From Kyrpidia tusciae DSM 2912 (GTDB lineage Bacteria; Bacillota; Bacilli; Kyrpidiales; Kyrpidiaceae), in assembly GCF_000092905.1 (NCBI RefSeq), contig NC_014098.1, positions 620,001 through 684,000 on the forward strand: 64,000 nt of DNA, written 5' to 3'. The notes beneath the pieces are model-generated. The model saw only the letters and a list, made by a program, of their open reading frames with translations, ran no database searches and was not told the origin of the DNA. The position numbers and the translations under genes were made by a program. Every line of letters starts with the position of its first letter. Within the stretch, counting starts at the first letter, position 1. Positions 16,822 through 26,124 of the stretch are shown piece by piece.

Positions 16822-18087
16822 ATGTTTAAATTCAGCGATGATAAGGGGCAGCTCAAGTGTTCTTTTTGCGGCAAAACCCAGGACCAGGTCCGCAAGTTGG
16901 TGGCCGGCCCGGGAGTGTACATTTGCGACGAGTGCATCGAGTTGTGCAATGAGATTGTAGAGGAAGAACTCGGGGAAGAAGAAGAGTTTGAACTCACCGA
17001 TGTCCCGAAGCCGACGGAGATCCGCGCCATCCTCGACCAATACGTCATTGGCCAGGATCATGCCAAAAAGTCCCTGGCCGTGGCCGTTTACAACCATTAC
17101 AAGCGGATCAACGCCCAGGGGAAGCCGGATGACGTCGAGCTGTCCAAAAGCAATATTCTGCTCATAGGGCCTACCGGAAGCGGGAAAACGCTGCTCGCCC
17201 AGACCTTGGCACGGATTCTCAACGTTCCTTTTGCCATTGCGGACGCGACATCTCTCACCGAGGCCGGATACGTCGGAGAAGACGTGGAGAACATTCTTCT
17301 CAAGTTGATCCAAGCGGCGGATTACGACGTGGAAAAGGCCGAGAAAGGGATCATTTATATCGACGAGATCGATAAGATCGCACGGAAGTCGGAGAACCCT
17401 TCCATCACCCGGGACGTGTCGGGGGAAGGTGTCCAGCAAGCCTTGTTGAAGATCCTCGAGGGGACGGTGGCCAGTGTTCCGCCCCAGGGTGGGCGTAAAC
17501 ATCCCCATCAGGAATTCATCCAGATCGACACCAGCAATATTTTGTTCATTTGCGGCGGGGCCTTTGATGGACTTGAACAGATCATCAAGCGCCGCCTCGG
17601 CCGCAAGGTCATCGGGTTCGGCAGTGAAGAAGCTCGAGGGACTGACCTGAGCCGGGATGAGGTCCTGTCGAAGGTTCTTCCCGAGGACTTGTTGAAATAT
17701 GGCCTGATCCCGGAGTTTGTCGGGCGCCTGCCGGTGATCACCACCTTGGCGGCCCTGGATGAGACGGCGCTGAAGCGGATACTCCTGGAGCCGAAAAACG
17801 CGTTGGTCAAACAATATCAACGGTTGCTGGAGTTGGATGACGTCCAGTTGGAGTTTACGGACGAGGCGCTGACAGAGATCGCCCGAGAGGCGATTAAGAG
17901 AAACACCGGTGCCCGGGGACTGCGGGCGATTATCGAGGGCATCATGTTGGACGTGATGTATGAGATCCCCTCCAGGGACGACATCACCAAGTGTGTGGTC
18001 ACCAAAGAAACGGTCTTGCTGAAGGAATCTCCAATTCTGGTAAAGGCCGACGGACGTAAGAAGAAAAAGAAAGAAGAAACGGCGTAA
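16822..18087 (+). CDS. clpX: ATP-dependent Clp protease ATP-binding subunit
   Basis: AAA+ unfoldase that feeds substrates to ClpP. 421 residues: N-terminal zinc-binding domain (CSFCGKTQ at about 13-20 and [13 protein letters not shown] at about 33-45), AAA+ module with Walker [19 protein letters not shown], Walker [13 protein letters not shown], the GYVGEDVE pore loop region, and sensor 2 near [10 protein letters not shown]. Lys-rich tail KKKKKEE. Ends at a strong terminator, so lonB is a separate unit. Confidence 0.97.
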   Translation: MFKFSDDKGQLKCSFCGKTQDQVRKLVAGPGVYICDECIELCNEIVEEELGEEEEFELTDVPKPTEIRAILDQYVIGQDHAKKSLAVAVYNHYKRINAQGKPDDVELSKSNILLIGPTGSGKTLLAQTLARILNVPFAIADATSLTEAGYVGEDVENILLKLIQAADYDVEKAEKGIIYIDEIDKIARKSENPSITRDVSGEGVQQALLKILEGTVASVPPQGGRKHPHQEFIQIDTSNILFICGGAFDGLEQIIKRRLGRKVIGFGSEEARGTDLSRDEVLSKVLPEDLLKYGLIPEFVGRLPVITTLAALDETALKRILLEPKNALVKQYQRLLELDDVQLEFTDEALTEIAREAIKRNTGARGLRAIIEGIMLDVMYEIPSRDDITKCVVTKETVLLKESPILVKADGRKKKKKEETA

Positions 18088-18117
18088 AACCGACCAGGAA
18101 GCCAGGCCGTACCTGGG

Positions 18118-18148
18118 CGGAGGGGAGGAATCCCCTCCGTTTGTTTTT
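18118..18148 (+). terminator. Terminator after clpX
   Basis: CGGAGGGGA (18118-18126) pairs perfectly with TCCCCTCCG (18131-18139) across a 4-base loop, followed by TTTGTTTTT. Confidence 0.92.
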
Positions 18149-18199
18149 GTGGGAGCGCGGCATACTAGTGCCAGACTTTCCGCGAGGGAGGGGGCGGCG

Positions 18200-19885
18200 G
18201 TGGGCGCTTTGCTGCTGGTGACGGAAGTGGTCTTTCTGGCATTAGCTGGGTTTTATATCTGGAATGTCATGAAAAGCCAATCGGGGGGGCGCATCTTTGG
18301 ACCCTTCTCTGCTCGGGACTCCCGTCGGGACTTGGACGAATGGGCGCGTAAGCGGGAGACTTCGTTGACCGAACCTCTCAATGAAAGGGTGCGTCCTCAA
18401 CGGTTCCAGGACATTGTCGGCCAATCGGCAGGGATTAAAGCCTTGCGTGCGGCCCTATGCGGCCCCCATCCCCAACATGTGATCCTTTACGGCCCGCCCG
18501 GGGTGGGTAAAACTGCTGCCGCCCGCCTGGTGTTAGAGGAGGCCAGGGAGAACCCCAAGTCTCCGTTCCGACCGGAGGCCCCTTTTATCGAGGTGGACGC
18601 CACCACCGTTCGTTTTGACGAGCGGGGAATCGCCGATCCGCTGATCGGATCGGTGCACGACCCGATTTATCAAGGGGCCGGGGCGATGGGGGCCGCGGGC
18701 GTCCCGCAGCCCAAACCGGGCGCGGTGACCCGGGCCCACGGTGGCATTCTGTTTATCGACGAGATAGGGGAGCTGCACCCCATCCAGATGAACAAATTGC
18801 TCAAAGTGTTGGAAGATCGCCGGGTTCTCCTGGAGAGCGCGTATTATCGCCCCGGGGATTCCGCAATTCCGCCCCATATCCACGATCTGTTCCAAAACGG
18901 CCTGCCCGCCGACTTTCGCTTGATCGGGGCCACCACCCGCCCGGCTCATGAACTCCCGCCGGCCCTGCGCTCCCGATGCGTGGAGATTTATTTTCGCCCT
19001 TTATATCCCGATGAATTGGCCCAAATCGCCGAGCGGGCGGCCCGACGCATCGGGGTTGAAATCCCACCTGAGGCCGCTCAGGCGGTGGCCGGGTATGCCG
19101 GGAATGGCCGGGACGCGGTCAACCTGGTTCAAATCGCCGCAGGGGCGGTGCAGAATGAGGGGAGGGACCGCATCGAACCCGAGGACGTCGAATGGGTCGT
19201 GCAAGTGGCCGGCTATTCTCCACAGCCGCATCACCGGGTGGCTGGTCGGCCCGCGGTGGGATTGGTGCACGGACTGGCGGTTTGTGGACCCAACGTCGGG
19301 CGCCTGTTGCCCATCGAGGCCAGTGCCCTGTATCGGCCGGGTGCCGGCGAGATCCGAGTGACCGGGGTCATCGATGAGGAAGAGGTGAGCCATGGGGCCC
19401 GGCGGCTGAAACGGCGCTCCACCGCCCAGGGTTCGGTGGAAAACGCCGAAACGGTTCTGCGCAGGTTCGGGATTGCCCTGGACGACTGGATCGTTCATAT
19501 CAACATTCCCGGCGGAGTGCCGGTGGATGGTCCTTCGGCCGGGTTGGCGATCGCCATGGCCATGTATTCGGCAATCCGGGAGATTCCTGTTGACGGCTTT
19601 TTGGCGGTAACGGGTGAGATTTCGTTGTCCGGTTCGGTCAAAGCAGTGGGCGGGGTGCCGGCGAAGATCGAGGCCGCTCGGAAGGCAGGAGCCCGAAGAG
19701 TTCTCATTCCCGATGACAATTGGTCGGAGCGGTGGTCTTGTGACCCGGAATTGGTGATTATCCCCGTGCGGGACTTTGGGGAAGCGTTGGTGTATCTCAA
19801 GGGGACGCCTTTGCCGGCCGTCCCGGATCTTCCGGCTCCGGCGGTGGCGGCTGCGGGTTCGGGGCTGGAGGCGGATGCGTCTTGA
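18200..19885 (+). CDS. lonB: ATP-dependent protease LonB (sporulation-associated), last codon replaced by IS insertion
   Basis: Membrane-linked Lon-type protease; in B. subtilis LonB is made in the forespore. 561 residues from GTG 18200 (gggaggggg just upstream). An N-terminal hydrophobic helix (LLLVTEVVFLALAGFYIW) is followed by an AAA+ domain with Walker [17 protein letters not shown] and Walker B GGILFIDEIGE. The C-terminal Lon protease domain has Ser in PVDGPSAGLAIAMA and Lys in SGSVKAVGGVPAKIEAA. The TGA stop (19883-19885) is made from one lonB base plus the first two bases of the insertion sequence. Joining the target sites restores ...TCT TTA TAG, so the original protein was one leucine longer. 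Function should be unaffected. Confidence 0.94.
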   Translation: MGALLLVTEVVFLALAGFYIWNVMKSQSGGRIFGPFSARDSRRDLDEWARKRETSLTEPLNERVRPQRFQDIVGQSAGIKALRAALCGPHPQHVILYGPPGVGKTAAARLVLEEARENPKSPFRPEAPFIEVDATTVRFDERGIADPLIGSVHDPIYQGAGAMGAAGVPQPKPGAVTRAHGGILFIDEIGELHPIQMNKLLKVLEDRRVLLESAYYRPGDSAIPPHIHDLFQNGLPADFRLIGATTRPAHELPPALRSRCVEIYFRPLYPDELAQIAERAARRIGVEIPPEAAQAVAGYAGNGRDAVNLVQIAAGAVQNEGRDRIEPEDVEWVVQVAGYSPQPHHRVAGRPAVGLVHGLAVCGPNVGRLLPIEASALYRPGAGEIRVTGVIDEEEVSHGARRLKRRSTAQGSVENAETVLRRFGIALDDWIVHINIPGGVPVDGPSAGLAIAMAMYSAIREIPVDGFLAVTGEISLSGSVKAVGGVPAKIEAARKAGARRVLIPDDNWSERWSCDPELVIIPVRDFGEALVYLKGTPLPAVPDLPAPAVAAAGSGLEADAS

Positions 19886-20028
19886 GCCTTTTTCGATGCT
19901 GAAAAGGCCAGGAGGGATAAGGGGTAAGGAGCAGGGACCAGAAAACTTTCCCCCAATGGGTCCCAGGAAAGACAGGGGTTTTGAGGAGAGTGGGAAGTGG
20001 GTTCGGGCAAATTCACCCCAAATCCAAT

Positions 20029-20057
20029 AAGACAGGTGAGTCCTCTTTTGTTAGAAT
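20029..20057 (+). promoter_or_regulatory. Candidate internal promoter of the transposase
   Basis: AAGACA (20029-20034), 17-bp spacer, TAGAAT (20052-20057). Transcripts from it would start near 20064, inside the loop of the hairpin at 20035-20094, and so would lack its left arm. Confidence 0.5.
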
Positions 20058-20094
20058 GGTAGTTGGACAAATGATCCAACAAGGAGGACTCACC
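20035..20094 (+). promoter_or_regulatory. Hairpin that can hide the transposase ribosome binding site
   Basis: GGTGAGTCCTC (20035-20045) is perfectly complementary to GAGGACTCACC (20084-20094). The right arm overlaps the Shine-Dalgarno AAGGAGG (20081-20087) just before ATG 20097, and pairing extends further with tttgtt/aacaa. An RNA that includes both arms would have its start site blocked. Confidence 0.75.
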
Positions 20095-20096
20095 CT

Positions 20097-21398
20097 ATGG
20101 CGATTATACCACAACTCGAACTGTTTTCCTGGGAAGAGATCGAGCCGCTTGGAGACCTGGAACGCCTCCGGCTGGTTCTGGAACATCTGCCGGACGAAGC
20201 GCTCATGGCGCATCTGGAGAAATCGAGAGGTCATGGACGAGATGACTACCCGGTACGGGCGATGTGGAACTCGATGTTGGCAGGAATCGTGTTTCAGCAC
20301 CCGTCGATCGAGAGCTTACGTCGGGAACTCTCTCGAAACGGGCAGCTGCGGTCGATCTGTGGGTTGCGCGCAGTTCCCAGCGCAGCCGCTTACACCCGAT
20401 TTCTCCGCAGCTTGATGGAGCACGGATCGTGGATCGAATCGATGTTCGACGAGCTGGTGAAGGCCCTGAGTGAGGAACTTCCGGAGTTCGGGCGTCGTTT
20501 GGCGATGGACAGTAAGGCAATCGCCTCGTGGGCGTCCCGTCCCCCGAAAGAAAAGAAGGAAGACGGACGGCGGGATCTGGATGCAGCATACGGGGTAAAA
20601 ACCTATCGTGGGACCCGCGAGGACGGGAGTACATGGGAGAAAGTGGTCCGGTGGTTTGGCTACAAGCTCCACCTGGTGGTGGATGCTCAGCATGAATTGC
20701 CTGTGGCGTATACGGTGACCAAGGGGTCGCGCTCGGACGTCAAAGAAGGGCATGTCCTGCTGGATGAGATGGAGAAACGCCATCCGGAGATATTGAAAAA
20801 GGCCGAGGTCCTGACGGCCGATCGGGGGTACGACGACTCGAAACTCCTGAGTCGCTGCTGGGATGAGTATGGGATCAAGCCCGTGATCGACACGAGGCGG
20901 CTGTGGAAAGACGGGGAGCCAACGCGGTTATTACCGGGACACACGAACGTGGTGTATGACGAGGGGGGAGCGGTGTACTGTTACTGTCCAGAGACAGGGG
21001 CCCGGCAACAGATGAGCAATGGTGGATTCGAGAAAGACCGGGGCACGCTGAAAAAAGTATGTCCAGCCAAGGCGTACGGGATCACGTGTCAAGGGCGGGA
21101 ACAGTGCCCCGTGGCCGGAGGGGTGCGCGTGCCGCTCGCGGTGGACCGGCGGATCTTCACGCCGATTGCCCGGGAGAGCTACAAATGGGCGAAGGAATAC
21201 CGGTACAGGACCGCGGTGGAACGGGTGAACAGCCGATTGGACGTATCGTTTGGATTCGAGCGACACACCGTTCGAGGGCTGGCCAAGATGCGGTTACGCT
21301 GCGGCTTGGCTTTGTGCGTGATGCTGGCGATGGCATTGGGGAGGGTGCGGGAGAAGCAGCAAGAACGCATGAGGAGCTTGGTTCGCAGCGTGTCCTAA
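20097..21398 (+). CDS. DDE transposase (IS4/IS5-superfamily like, DUF772 type N-terminus)
   Basis: 433-residue transposase of the cut-and-paste DDE class. The N-terminal part (about 30-120) looks like the DUF772 DNA-binding domain (PVRAMWNSMLAGIVFQHPSI). The catalytic acids are probably Asp in LAMDSKAIASW, Asp in VLTADRGYDDSKLL and Glu in RYRTAVERVNSRL. A Cys-containing insert (VCPAKAYGITCQGREQCPV) precedes the Glu. The frame is intact. I cannot fix the IS family with certainty; the inverted repeats and 5-bp duplication should help assign it. The start is set by AAGGAGG at 20081-20087, which can be hidden in a hairpin. Confidence 0.92.
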   Translation: MAIIPQLELFSWEEIEPLGDLERLRLVLEHLPDEALMAHLEKSRGHGRDDYPVRAMWNSMLAGIVFQHPSIESLRRELSRNGQLRSICGLRAVPSAAAYTRFLRSLMEHGSWIESMFDELVKALSEELPEFGRRLAMDSKAIASWASRPPKEKKEDGRRDLDAAYGVKTYRGTREDGSTWEKVVRWFGYKLHLVVDAQHELPVAYTVTKGSRSDVKEGHVLLDEMEKRHPEILKKAEVLTADRGYDDSKLLSRCWDEYGIKPVIDTRRLWKDGEPTRLLPGHTNVVYDEGGAVYCYCPETGARQQMSNGGFEKDRGTLKKVCPAKAYGITCQGREQCPVAGGVRVPLAVDRRIFTPIARESYKWAKEYRYRTAVERVNSRLDVSFGFERHTVRGLAKMRLRCGLALCVMLAMALGRVREKQQERMRSLVRSVS

Positions 21399-21594
21399 AC
21401 GGCACGCCATCGTAGAAGGTGGAGCTCTTGGGCCAGGTAACCAAGAACCTGACCCCGGTTTCGCATGGCCTGAACCATCCAACCTGTGGATGATAAACCA
21501 GATAATGGACATACCGAACTCGCCACGCCGATGGGATTCGTGCTGAAGGTTCGGGGAAAAAGGGACATCGAAAAAGGCTCGTCTTTATAGGCGT

Positions 21595-21623
21595 TTTACA
21601 CGGCGGCCACATTCCTTTAGAAT
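21595..21623 (+). promoter_or_regulatory. Promoter of lonA
   Basis: TTTACA (21595-21600), 17-bp spacer, TAGAAT (21618-21623). It begins only 10 bases beyond the insertion sequence target duplication and is therefore intact. Confidence 0.7.
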
Positions 21624-21683
21624 AGGAGTGCTGCACCCCGAATCGGCCGCCTGGGCGGCAGCGAAGCAGGAGGTGACGGTACC

Positions 21684-24029
21684 GTGGCGCAATCGGTCAC
21701 ATTGCCGTTATTGCCCTTACGAGGGTTGTTGGTATTCCCGACGATGGTGCTCCACCTCGATGTGGGACGGGAAAAGTCCGTTCACGCCCTGGAAAGGGCG
21801 ATGGTGGGGGATAGGAAGATTCTGCTTGCCTCGCAGATGGAATCTCATGTCGACGAGCCCCAGACCGGGGATATTTATGAGGTCGGGACCGTTGCGGAGA
21901 TCAAACAGATGCTTAAGCTGCCCAACGGGACGATCCGCGTCCTGGTGGAAGGCCTGAGCCGGGCGAGGATCCTCCGCTATCTCGAAACGGAGGAAGTGTT
22001 TTCGGTCGAGGCGGAGACGGTGGATGAAGATAGTGGAGAACCGACGCCGGAGATCGAAGCCCGGATGAGAAGCGTTCTGCACCAGTTTGAGCAATATGTG
22101 AGTTTGTCGAAAAAGATCACCCATGAAACATATTTGGCCGTTCTGGATATTGAAGAGCCGGGGCGGCTGGCAGACGTGATTGCGTCTCACCTGCCCCTCA
22201 AGATCAAAGATAAACAGACCATCCTCGAAGCTTTCGATGTGGAAGAGCGGCTGGAACAATTGTTGCGCCTCTTGTCGGACGAGCGGGAGGTCCTGGAACT
22301 CGAACGAAAGATCAACCAGCGTGTGCGGCGGCAGATGGAGAAAACGCAAAAGGAATATTTTCTCCGGGAACAGATGAAGGCGATTCAGAAGGAACTGGGC
22401 GAAAAAGAAGGTCGCCTGGCCGAGGTGGAGCAACTTCGGGAACAGCTCGCCGCCCTGGAAATGCCAGGTGAGATCCGGGAACGAATCGAAAAGGAGATCG
22501 ATCGCCTGGAAAAGATCCCCCAGGCGTCGGCCGAGGGATCGGTGGTCCGCACGTACATTGACTGGTTGATGTCCCTGCCCTGGAAAGAGCCCGAGCCCCG
22601 GGAGATCGATATCGATCGGGCGTCCCAAGTCTTGGACGAAGATCATTACGGATTGGAGAAAGTGAAGGAGCGCATCCTGGAATATCTCGCCGTACAGAAA
22701 CTGGCTCATCGGTTAAAAGGGCCTATACTCTGTTTTGTGGGCCCGCCCGGAGTCGGGAAGACGAGTTTGGCCAGATCGGTCGCCCGGGCACTGGGACGGC
22801 GGTTTGTCCGGGTCTCGCTGGGCGGGGTGCGGGATGAGGCGGAGATTCGCGGCCACCGCCGCACCTATGTGGGGGCGTTGCCCGGGCGTATCATTCAAGG
22901 AATGAAACAGGCCGGGGAAATGGATCCCGTTTTCCTCTTGGATGAGATTGACAAAATGAGCCATGATTTTCGCGGGGATCCGGCGTCGGCTCTGCTTGAG
23001 GTACTGGACCCGGAGCAGAATCATACCTTCAGTGACCATTATATCGAGGTGCCCTACGATCTGTCCCGGGTGCTTTTCATCACCACCGCCAATGTGGCGT
23101 ATACGATTCCCCAGCCTCTCCTGGACCGGATGGAGGTGATTCATCTTCCGGGGTATACCGAGGTGGAGAAATTGCGGATCGCCAAGGGGTATCTCGTTCC
23201 CAAGCAGCTGGAGGCCCACGGTTTAACCCGGGATCAACTGTCGATCTCCGACGAGACTTTGCTCAAAATCATTCGAAGTTATACCCGGGAGGCCGGGGTC
23301 CGGAACCTTGAACGGGAAATCGCAGCGGTGTGTCGCAAGGCCGCCCGGATGATTGTCGAGGGCAAGAAGAAAGTTTCGTTGACGAAAAGCCGGCTTCAAG
23401 CCTTTCTCGGCCCCGAACGGTTTCGCTTTGGCGCCGCAGAGGAAACGGACCAAGTGGGGGTGGCCACGGGCCTTGCATGGACCGAGGCGGGCGGGGATAC
23501 GTTATCCATTGAGGTGGCGGTGGTTCCCGGTAAAGGAAAGCTGACCCTCACCGGCCAGTTGGGCGACGTGATGAAGGAATCGGCCCAGGCGGCCTTTAGC
23601 TATATTCGGTCCCGGGCCCGGCAGTTGGAGATTCCGCCGGGGTTTCCCGACGAGTACGATGTTCACATCCACGTCCCTGAGGGTGCCATTCCTAAAGATG
23701 GGCCCAGTGCCGGAATCACCATGGCCACCGCCTTGGTGTCTGCCTTGACAGGTCGCCCGGTGGCGCGGGAAGTGGCGATGACCGGGGAAATCACCTTGAG
23801 GGGAAGGGTGCTGCCCATCGGGGGCGTGAAGGAAAAATGTCTTGGCGCCCACCGAGCCGGCGTCCAGAAGGTCTTGCTTCCAAAAGATAATGAGAAGGAT
23901 GTGCGGGACGTACCGGAAGTCGTTCGCCGGCAATTGTCCTTTGTGTACGTGTCCCATATGGACGACGTGTTGGCAGAAGCCCTTCGCCCGGTTGCCGAAC
24001 AGGGGGAGCCGGTCTTGCAGCCGACCTGA
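21684..24029 (+). CDS. lonA: ATP-dependent protease La (Lon)
   Basis: Cytoplasmic AAA+ serine protease that removes damaged and regulatory proteins. 781 residues: N-terminal substrate-binding domain ([20 protein letters not shown], to about 200), coiled-coil middle, Walker [18 protein letters not shown], Walker [13 protein letters not shown], and C-terminal protease domain with Ser in [15 protein letters not shown] and Lys in [17 protein letters not shown] 21684 has aggaggtgac immediately upstream. Followed within 13 bases by engB, as in B. subtilis (lonA-ysxC). Confidence 0.97.
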   Translation: MAQSVTLPLLPLRGLLVFPTMVLHLDVGREKSVHALERAMVGDRKILLASQMESHVDEPQTGDIYEVGTVAEIKQMLKLPNGTIRVLVEGLSRARILRYLETEEVFSVEAETVDEDSGEPTPEIEARMRSVLHQFEQYVSLSKKITHETYLAVLDIEEPGRLADVIASHLPLKIKDKQTILEAFDVEERLEQLLRLLSDEREVLELERKINQRVRRQMEKTQKEYFLREQMKAIQKELGEKEGRLAEVEQLREQLAALEMPGEIRERIEKEIDRLEKIPQASAEGSVVRTYIDWLMSLPWKEPEPREIDIDRASQVLDEDHYGLEKVKERILEYLAVQKLAHRLKGPILCFVGPPGVGKTSLARSVARALGRRFVRVSLGGVRDEAEIRGHRRTYVGALPGRIIQGMKQAGEMDPVFLLDEIDKMSHDFRGDPASALLEVLDPEQNHTFSDHYIEVPYDLSRVLFITTANVAYTIPQPLLDRMEVIHLPGYTEVEKLRIAKGYLVPKQLEAHGLTRDQLSISDETLLKIIRSYTREAGVRNLEREIAAVCRKAARMIVEGKKKVSLTKSRLQAFLGPERFRFGAAEETDQVGVATGLAWTEAGGDTLSIEVAVVPGKGKLTLTGQLGDVMKESAQAAFSYIRSRARQLEIPPGFPDEYDVHIHVPEGAIPKDGPSAGITMATALVSALTGRPVAREVAMTGEITLRGRVLPIGGVKEKCLGAHRAGVQKVLLPKDNEKDVRDVPEVVRRQLSFVYVSHMDDVLAEALRPVAEQGEPVLQPT

Positions 24030-24042
24030 GGAGTGAGGGAAT

Positions 24043-24642
24043 ATGCAGGTGACAGAGGCGATTCTCGCGGGGACCGCCGTTTCCCCCGATCGGTTCCCCA
24101 AGGACGGTCTGCCGGAATTCGCGCTCGTCGGGCGATCCAATGTCGGAAAGTCGTCTCTCATTAATCGGCTCGCTATGCGGAAAAAACTCGCCCACACCTC
24201 GAATACGCCGGGTCGGACCCGGACGCTGAATTTTTATCGAATCAATTCGCGTTTCTATCTGGTGGATTTGCCGGGGTACGGTTACGCGCAAGTGTCCAAA
24301 AGCGAGCGGCTTCGATGGGGGGCGATGGTGGAGAACTTCCTTGCGCACCGCGAATCTTTGGCCGGGGTGATCCATGTGATTGACTTGCGTCACCCCCCCA
24401 CCGCCGATGACCGGTTGATGGCGGAATGGCTTCGGGCCCATGATCTTGCGGTCCTCGTGGTCGCCACCAAAGCGGACAAGATCGCCAGAAGCAGGTGGGA
24501 AAGCCATCGTCGGCAGGCAGAAGCGACACTGCAGCCGAGCCGGTGTGTCGTATTTTCGGCCGAAACGGGTGCGGGGCGGGACCAGGTGTGGACCTGGGTC
24601 GTTGAGCGGTTATCCGGGCGGGAGGGTCAACCCCCTTCATAA
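24043..24642 (+). CDS. engB: Ribosome biogenesis GTPase YsxC/EngB
   Basis: Essential TRAFAC GTPase that helps assemble the large ribosomal subunit. 199 residues. G-motifs: G1 ALVGRSNVGKSSLIN, G2 region NTPGRTRTLNFY, G3 LVDLPGYGYA, G4 VVATKADK and G5 VVFSAETG. ATG 24043 is preceded by gaggagtgaggg. It shares the transcript with lonA. A new promoter for hemA follows about 40 bases after the stop. Confidence 0.95.
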   Translation: MQVTEAILAGTAVSPDRFPKDGLPEFALVGRSNVGKSSLINRLAMRKKLAHTSNTPGRTRTLNFYRINSRFYLVDLPGYGYAQVSKSERLRWGAMVENFLAHRESLAGVIHVIDLRHPPTADDRLMAEWLRAHDLAVLVVATKADKIARSRWESHRRQAEATLQPSRCVVFSAETGAGRDQVWTWVVERLSGREGQPPS

Positions 24643-24680
24643 ATCGTTCAGAATTTCCATCCGGAGATCGAACGGGCCGA

Positions 24681-24689
24681 TGATATAAT
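24681..24689 (+). promoter_or_regulatory. Extended -10 promoter of the hem operon
   Basis: TGATATAAT with TATAAT at 24684-24689, about 50 bases before hemA. No good -35. Confidence 0.65.
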
Positions 24690-24739
24690 AAAATTTGAAT
24701 GACCCATGCAGCGGACTTGTCATGATTGAGGTGAAGGTT

Positions 24740-26113
24740 ATGCACATCCTGGTGATCGGCGTCAACCATCGCACTGCGCCCGTGGAAATCCGCGAGCGTT
24801 TCAGCATTGGACCCGAGGAGATGGAAGGGGTCCTCGGGCAGCTCCGGGAAACGCGAAGTGTTCTTGAAAGTGTGATTTTGTCCACGTGCAACCGAACGGA
24901 GATCTATGCGGTGGTGGACGCCCTTCACCCGGGTGAGCAGTTTCTTCGCCTCTTTCTCGCCGATCTTTCCGGGCTTGACCGGGCGGATTTTACGCGATAC
25001 ATCTATCTGCACGTGAATGACGCGGCGATTCATCATCTGTTTCGGGTGGCGGCGGGGCTGGATTCGATGGTGCTCGGCGAGACCCAGATTCTCGGTCAAG
25101 TCCGGGATGCTTTTGAGCACGCTCAAGCGGCGGGAAACACCGGCGCGGTGTTAAACCAACTGTTTCGCCGGGCGATCACCGGGGCCAAGCGTGGACATAC
25201 GGAAACGGAGATCGGTCAGCACGCGGTGTCCGTGAGCTATGCGGCGGTGGAATTGGCCCGGAAAGTGTTCGGTTCCATGCGGGATAAAGCGGTGCTGTTG
25301 ATCGGCGCGGGCAAGATGGGCGAACTGACGGCGACTCACCTGTGGAACCAGGGGGTGAGCCGGGTGTTGGTGGTGAACCGCACCTGGGAACGGGCCCGGG
25401 AACTGGCGGATCGGTTTTCGGGGGAGGCTTACGACTGGTCCGCTCTGGCGCTGGCTTTGGCCGAGGCGGACATCGTGATCAGTTCCACCGGGGCCCCGGG
25501 GTATGTCCTCCATCAGGACATGGTGGCGAAGGTATGCCGGCGACGGAGGCAGCGGCCTTTGTTGCTGATCGATATCGCAGTGCCCCGGGACATGGATCCG
25601 GCCATTAATGGGATTTCCGATGCGTTTCTCTACGATATCGACGACCTCCGGGAAGTGGTGGCCCAAAACCTGCAAGAGCGGCAACGGGCTGCCGTCCGGG
25701 TGGAAGATATTCTGGAAGAAGAGATCAGCGGGTTTAAACAGTGGTACAATATGCAAGAGGTCATCCCCCTCATTCGGGATCTACGAGAGAAAGGCATGAA
25801 GGTTCAACGTTCGGTCATGGAGAGCCTAATGAACAAATTTCCGGACCTCAGCGAACGAGACCGGGTGGTCCTTCACAAACACACGATGAGTATCGTGAAC
25901 CAATTGCTTCGCGATCCCATCCTTCAGTTGAAAGCGATGGCGACCGAACCGGAGGCGACGTTTTATCTGGAGACGGTTCGGCGGTTGTTTGCGCTTGGAG
26001 GGGCCGACGATTCCGGAACCGCCGTCGAACAGGAGGTCGAGGCCCGGGAGGGGAGCGTTCAGGAAATGCCCCTGGGGTCCATGGCTGCACAACAACGGTT
26101 GGGTTCCGTCTAA
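24740..26113 (+). CDS. hemA: Glutamyl-tRNA reductase
   Basis: Reduces Glu-tRNA(Glu) to glutamate-1-semialdehyde, the entry step of the C5 tetrapyrrole pathway. 457 residues. The catalytic Cys is in ILSTCNRTEIYAVV (about residue 50); NADPH domain with LLIGAGKMGELTATHL (about 190-205); C-terminal dimerisation helices after residue 320. ATG 24740 (gaggtgaagg just before) gives the normal MHILVIGVNHRTAP start; in-frame starts upstream at 24695 and 24722 would add residues the family lacks. First gene of hemA-hemX-sirC-hemC-cobA/hemD-hemB-ahb-hemL. Confidence 0.97.
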   Translation: MHILVIGVNHRTAPVEIRERFSIGPEEMEGVLGQLRETRSVLESVILSTCNRTEIYAVVDALHPGEQFLRLFLADLSGLDRADFTRYIYLHVNDAAIHHLFRVAAGLDSMVLGETQILGQVRDAFEHAQAAGNTGAVLNQLFRRAITGAKRGHTETEIGQHAVSVSYAAVELARKVFGSMRDKAVLLIGAGKMGELTATHLWNQGVSRVLVVNRTWERARELADRFSGEAYDWSALALALAEADIVISSTGAPGYVLHQDMVAKVCRRRRQRPLLLIDIAVPRDMDPAINGISDAFLYDIDDLREVVAQNLQERQRAAVRVEDILEEEISGFKQWYNMQEVIPLIRDLREKGMKVQRSVMESLMNKFPDLSERDRVVLHKHTMSIVNQLLRDPILQLKAMATEPEATFYLETVRRLFALGGADDSGTAVEQEVEAREGSVQEMPLGSMAAQQRLGSV

Positions 26114-26124
26114 GGTGACGCACG

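Larger units (their letters stand above)
19884..21580 (+). mobile_element. Complete insertion sequence with 15-bp inverted repeats and 5-bp target duplication
   Basis: The left end GAGCCTTTTTCGATG (19884-19898) is repeated inverted as CATCGAAAAAGGCTC (21566-21580), a perfect 15-bp match. Both are flanked by the direct repeat GTCTT (19879-19883 and 21581-21585), the target duplication. Length is 1697 bp with one DDE transposase gene (20097-21398). The insertion sits at the very end of lonB and upstream of the lonA promoter. About 210 bases precede and 170 bases follow the transposase; no other gene is seen in them. Because ends, duplication and gene all look intact, the element is likely recent and possibly still mobile. 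Confidence 0.93.

Noticed and set aside
16291-17820. 509-codon open frame on the reverse strand opposite clpP/clpX
   Set aside because: Mirror frame of GC-rich coding DNA; no ribosome site and no recognisable domain. The same applies to reverse frames at 1383-1994, 8355-8948, 9397-10542, 13622-14617, 21717-22709, 29892-31151, 31955-33598 and 58407-60035.
18160-18200. Sigma-F/G promoter before lonB (GCATA at 18160)
   Set aside because: The -35-like GCATA has no acceptable -10 at the right distance.
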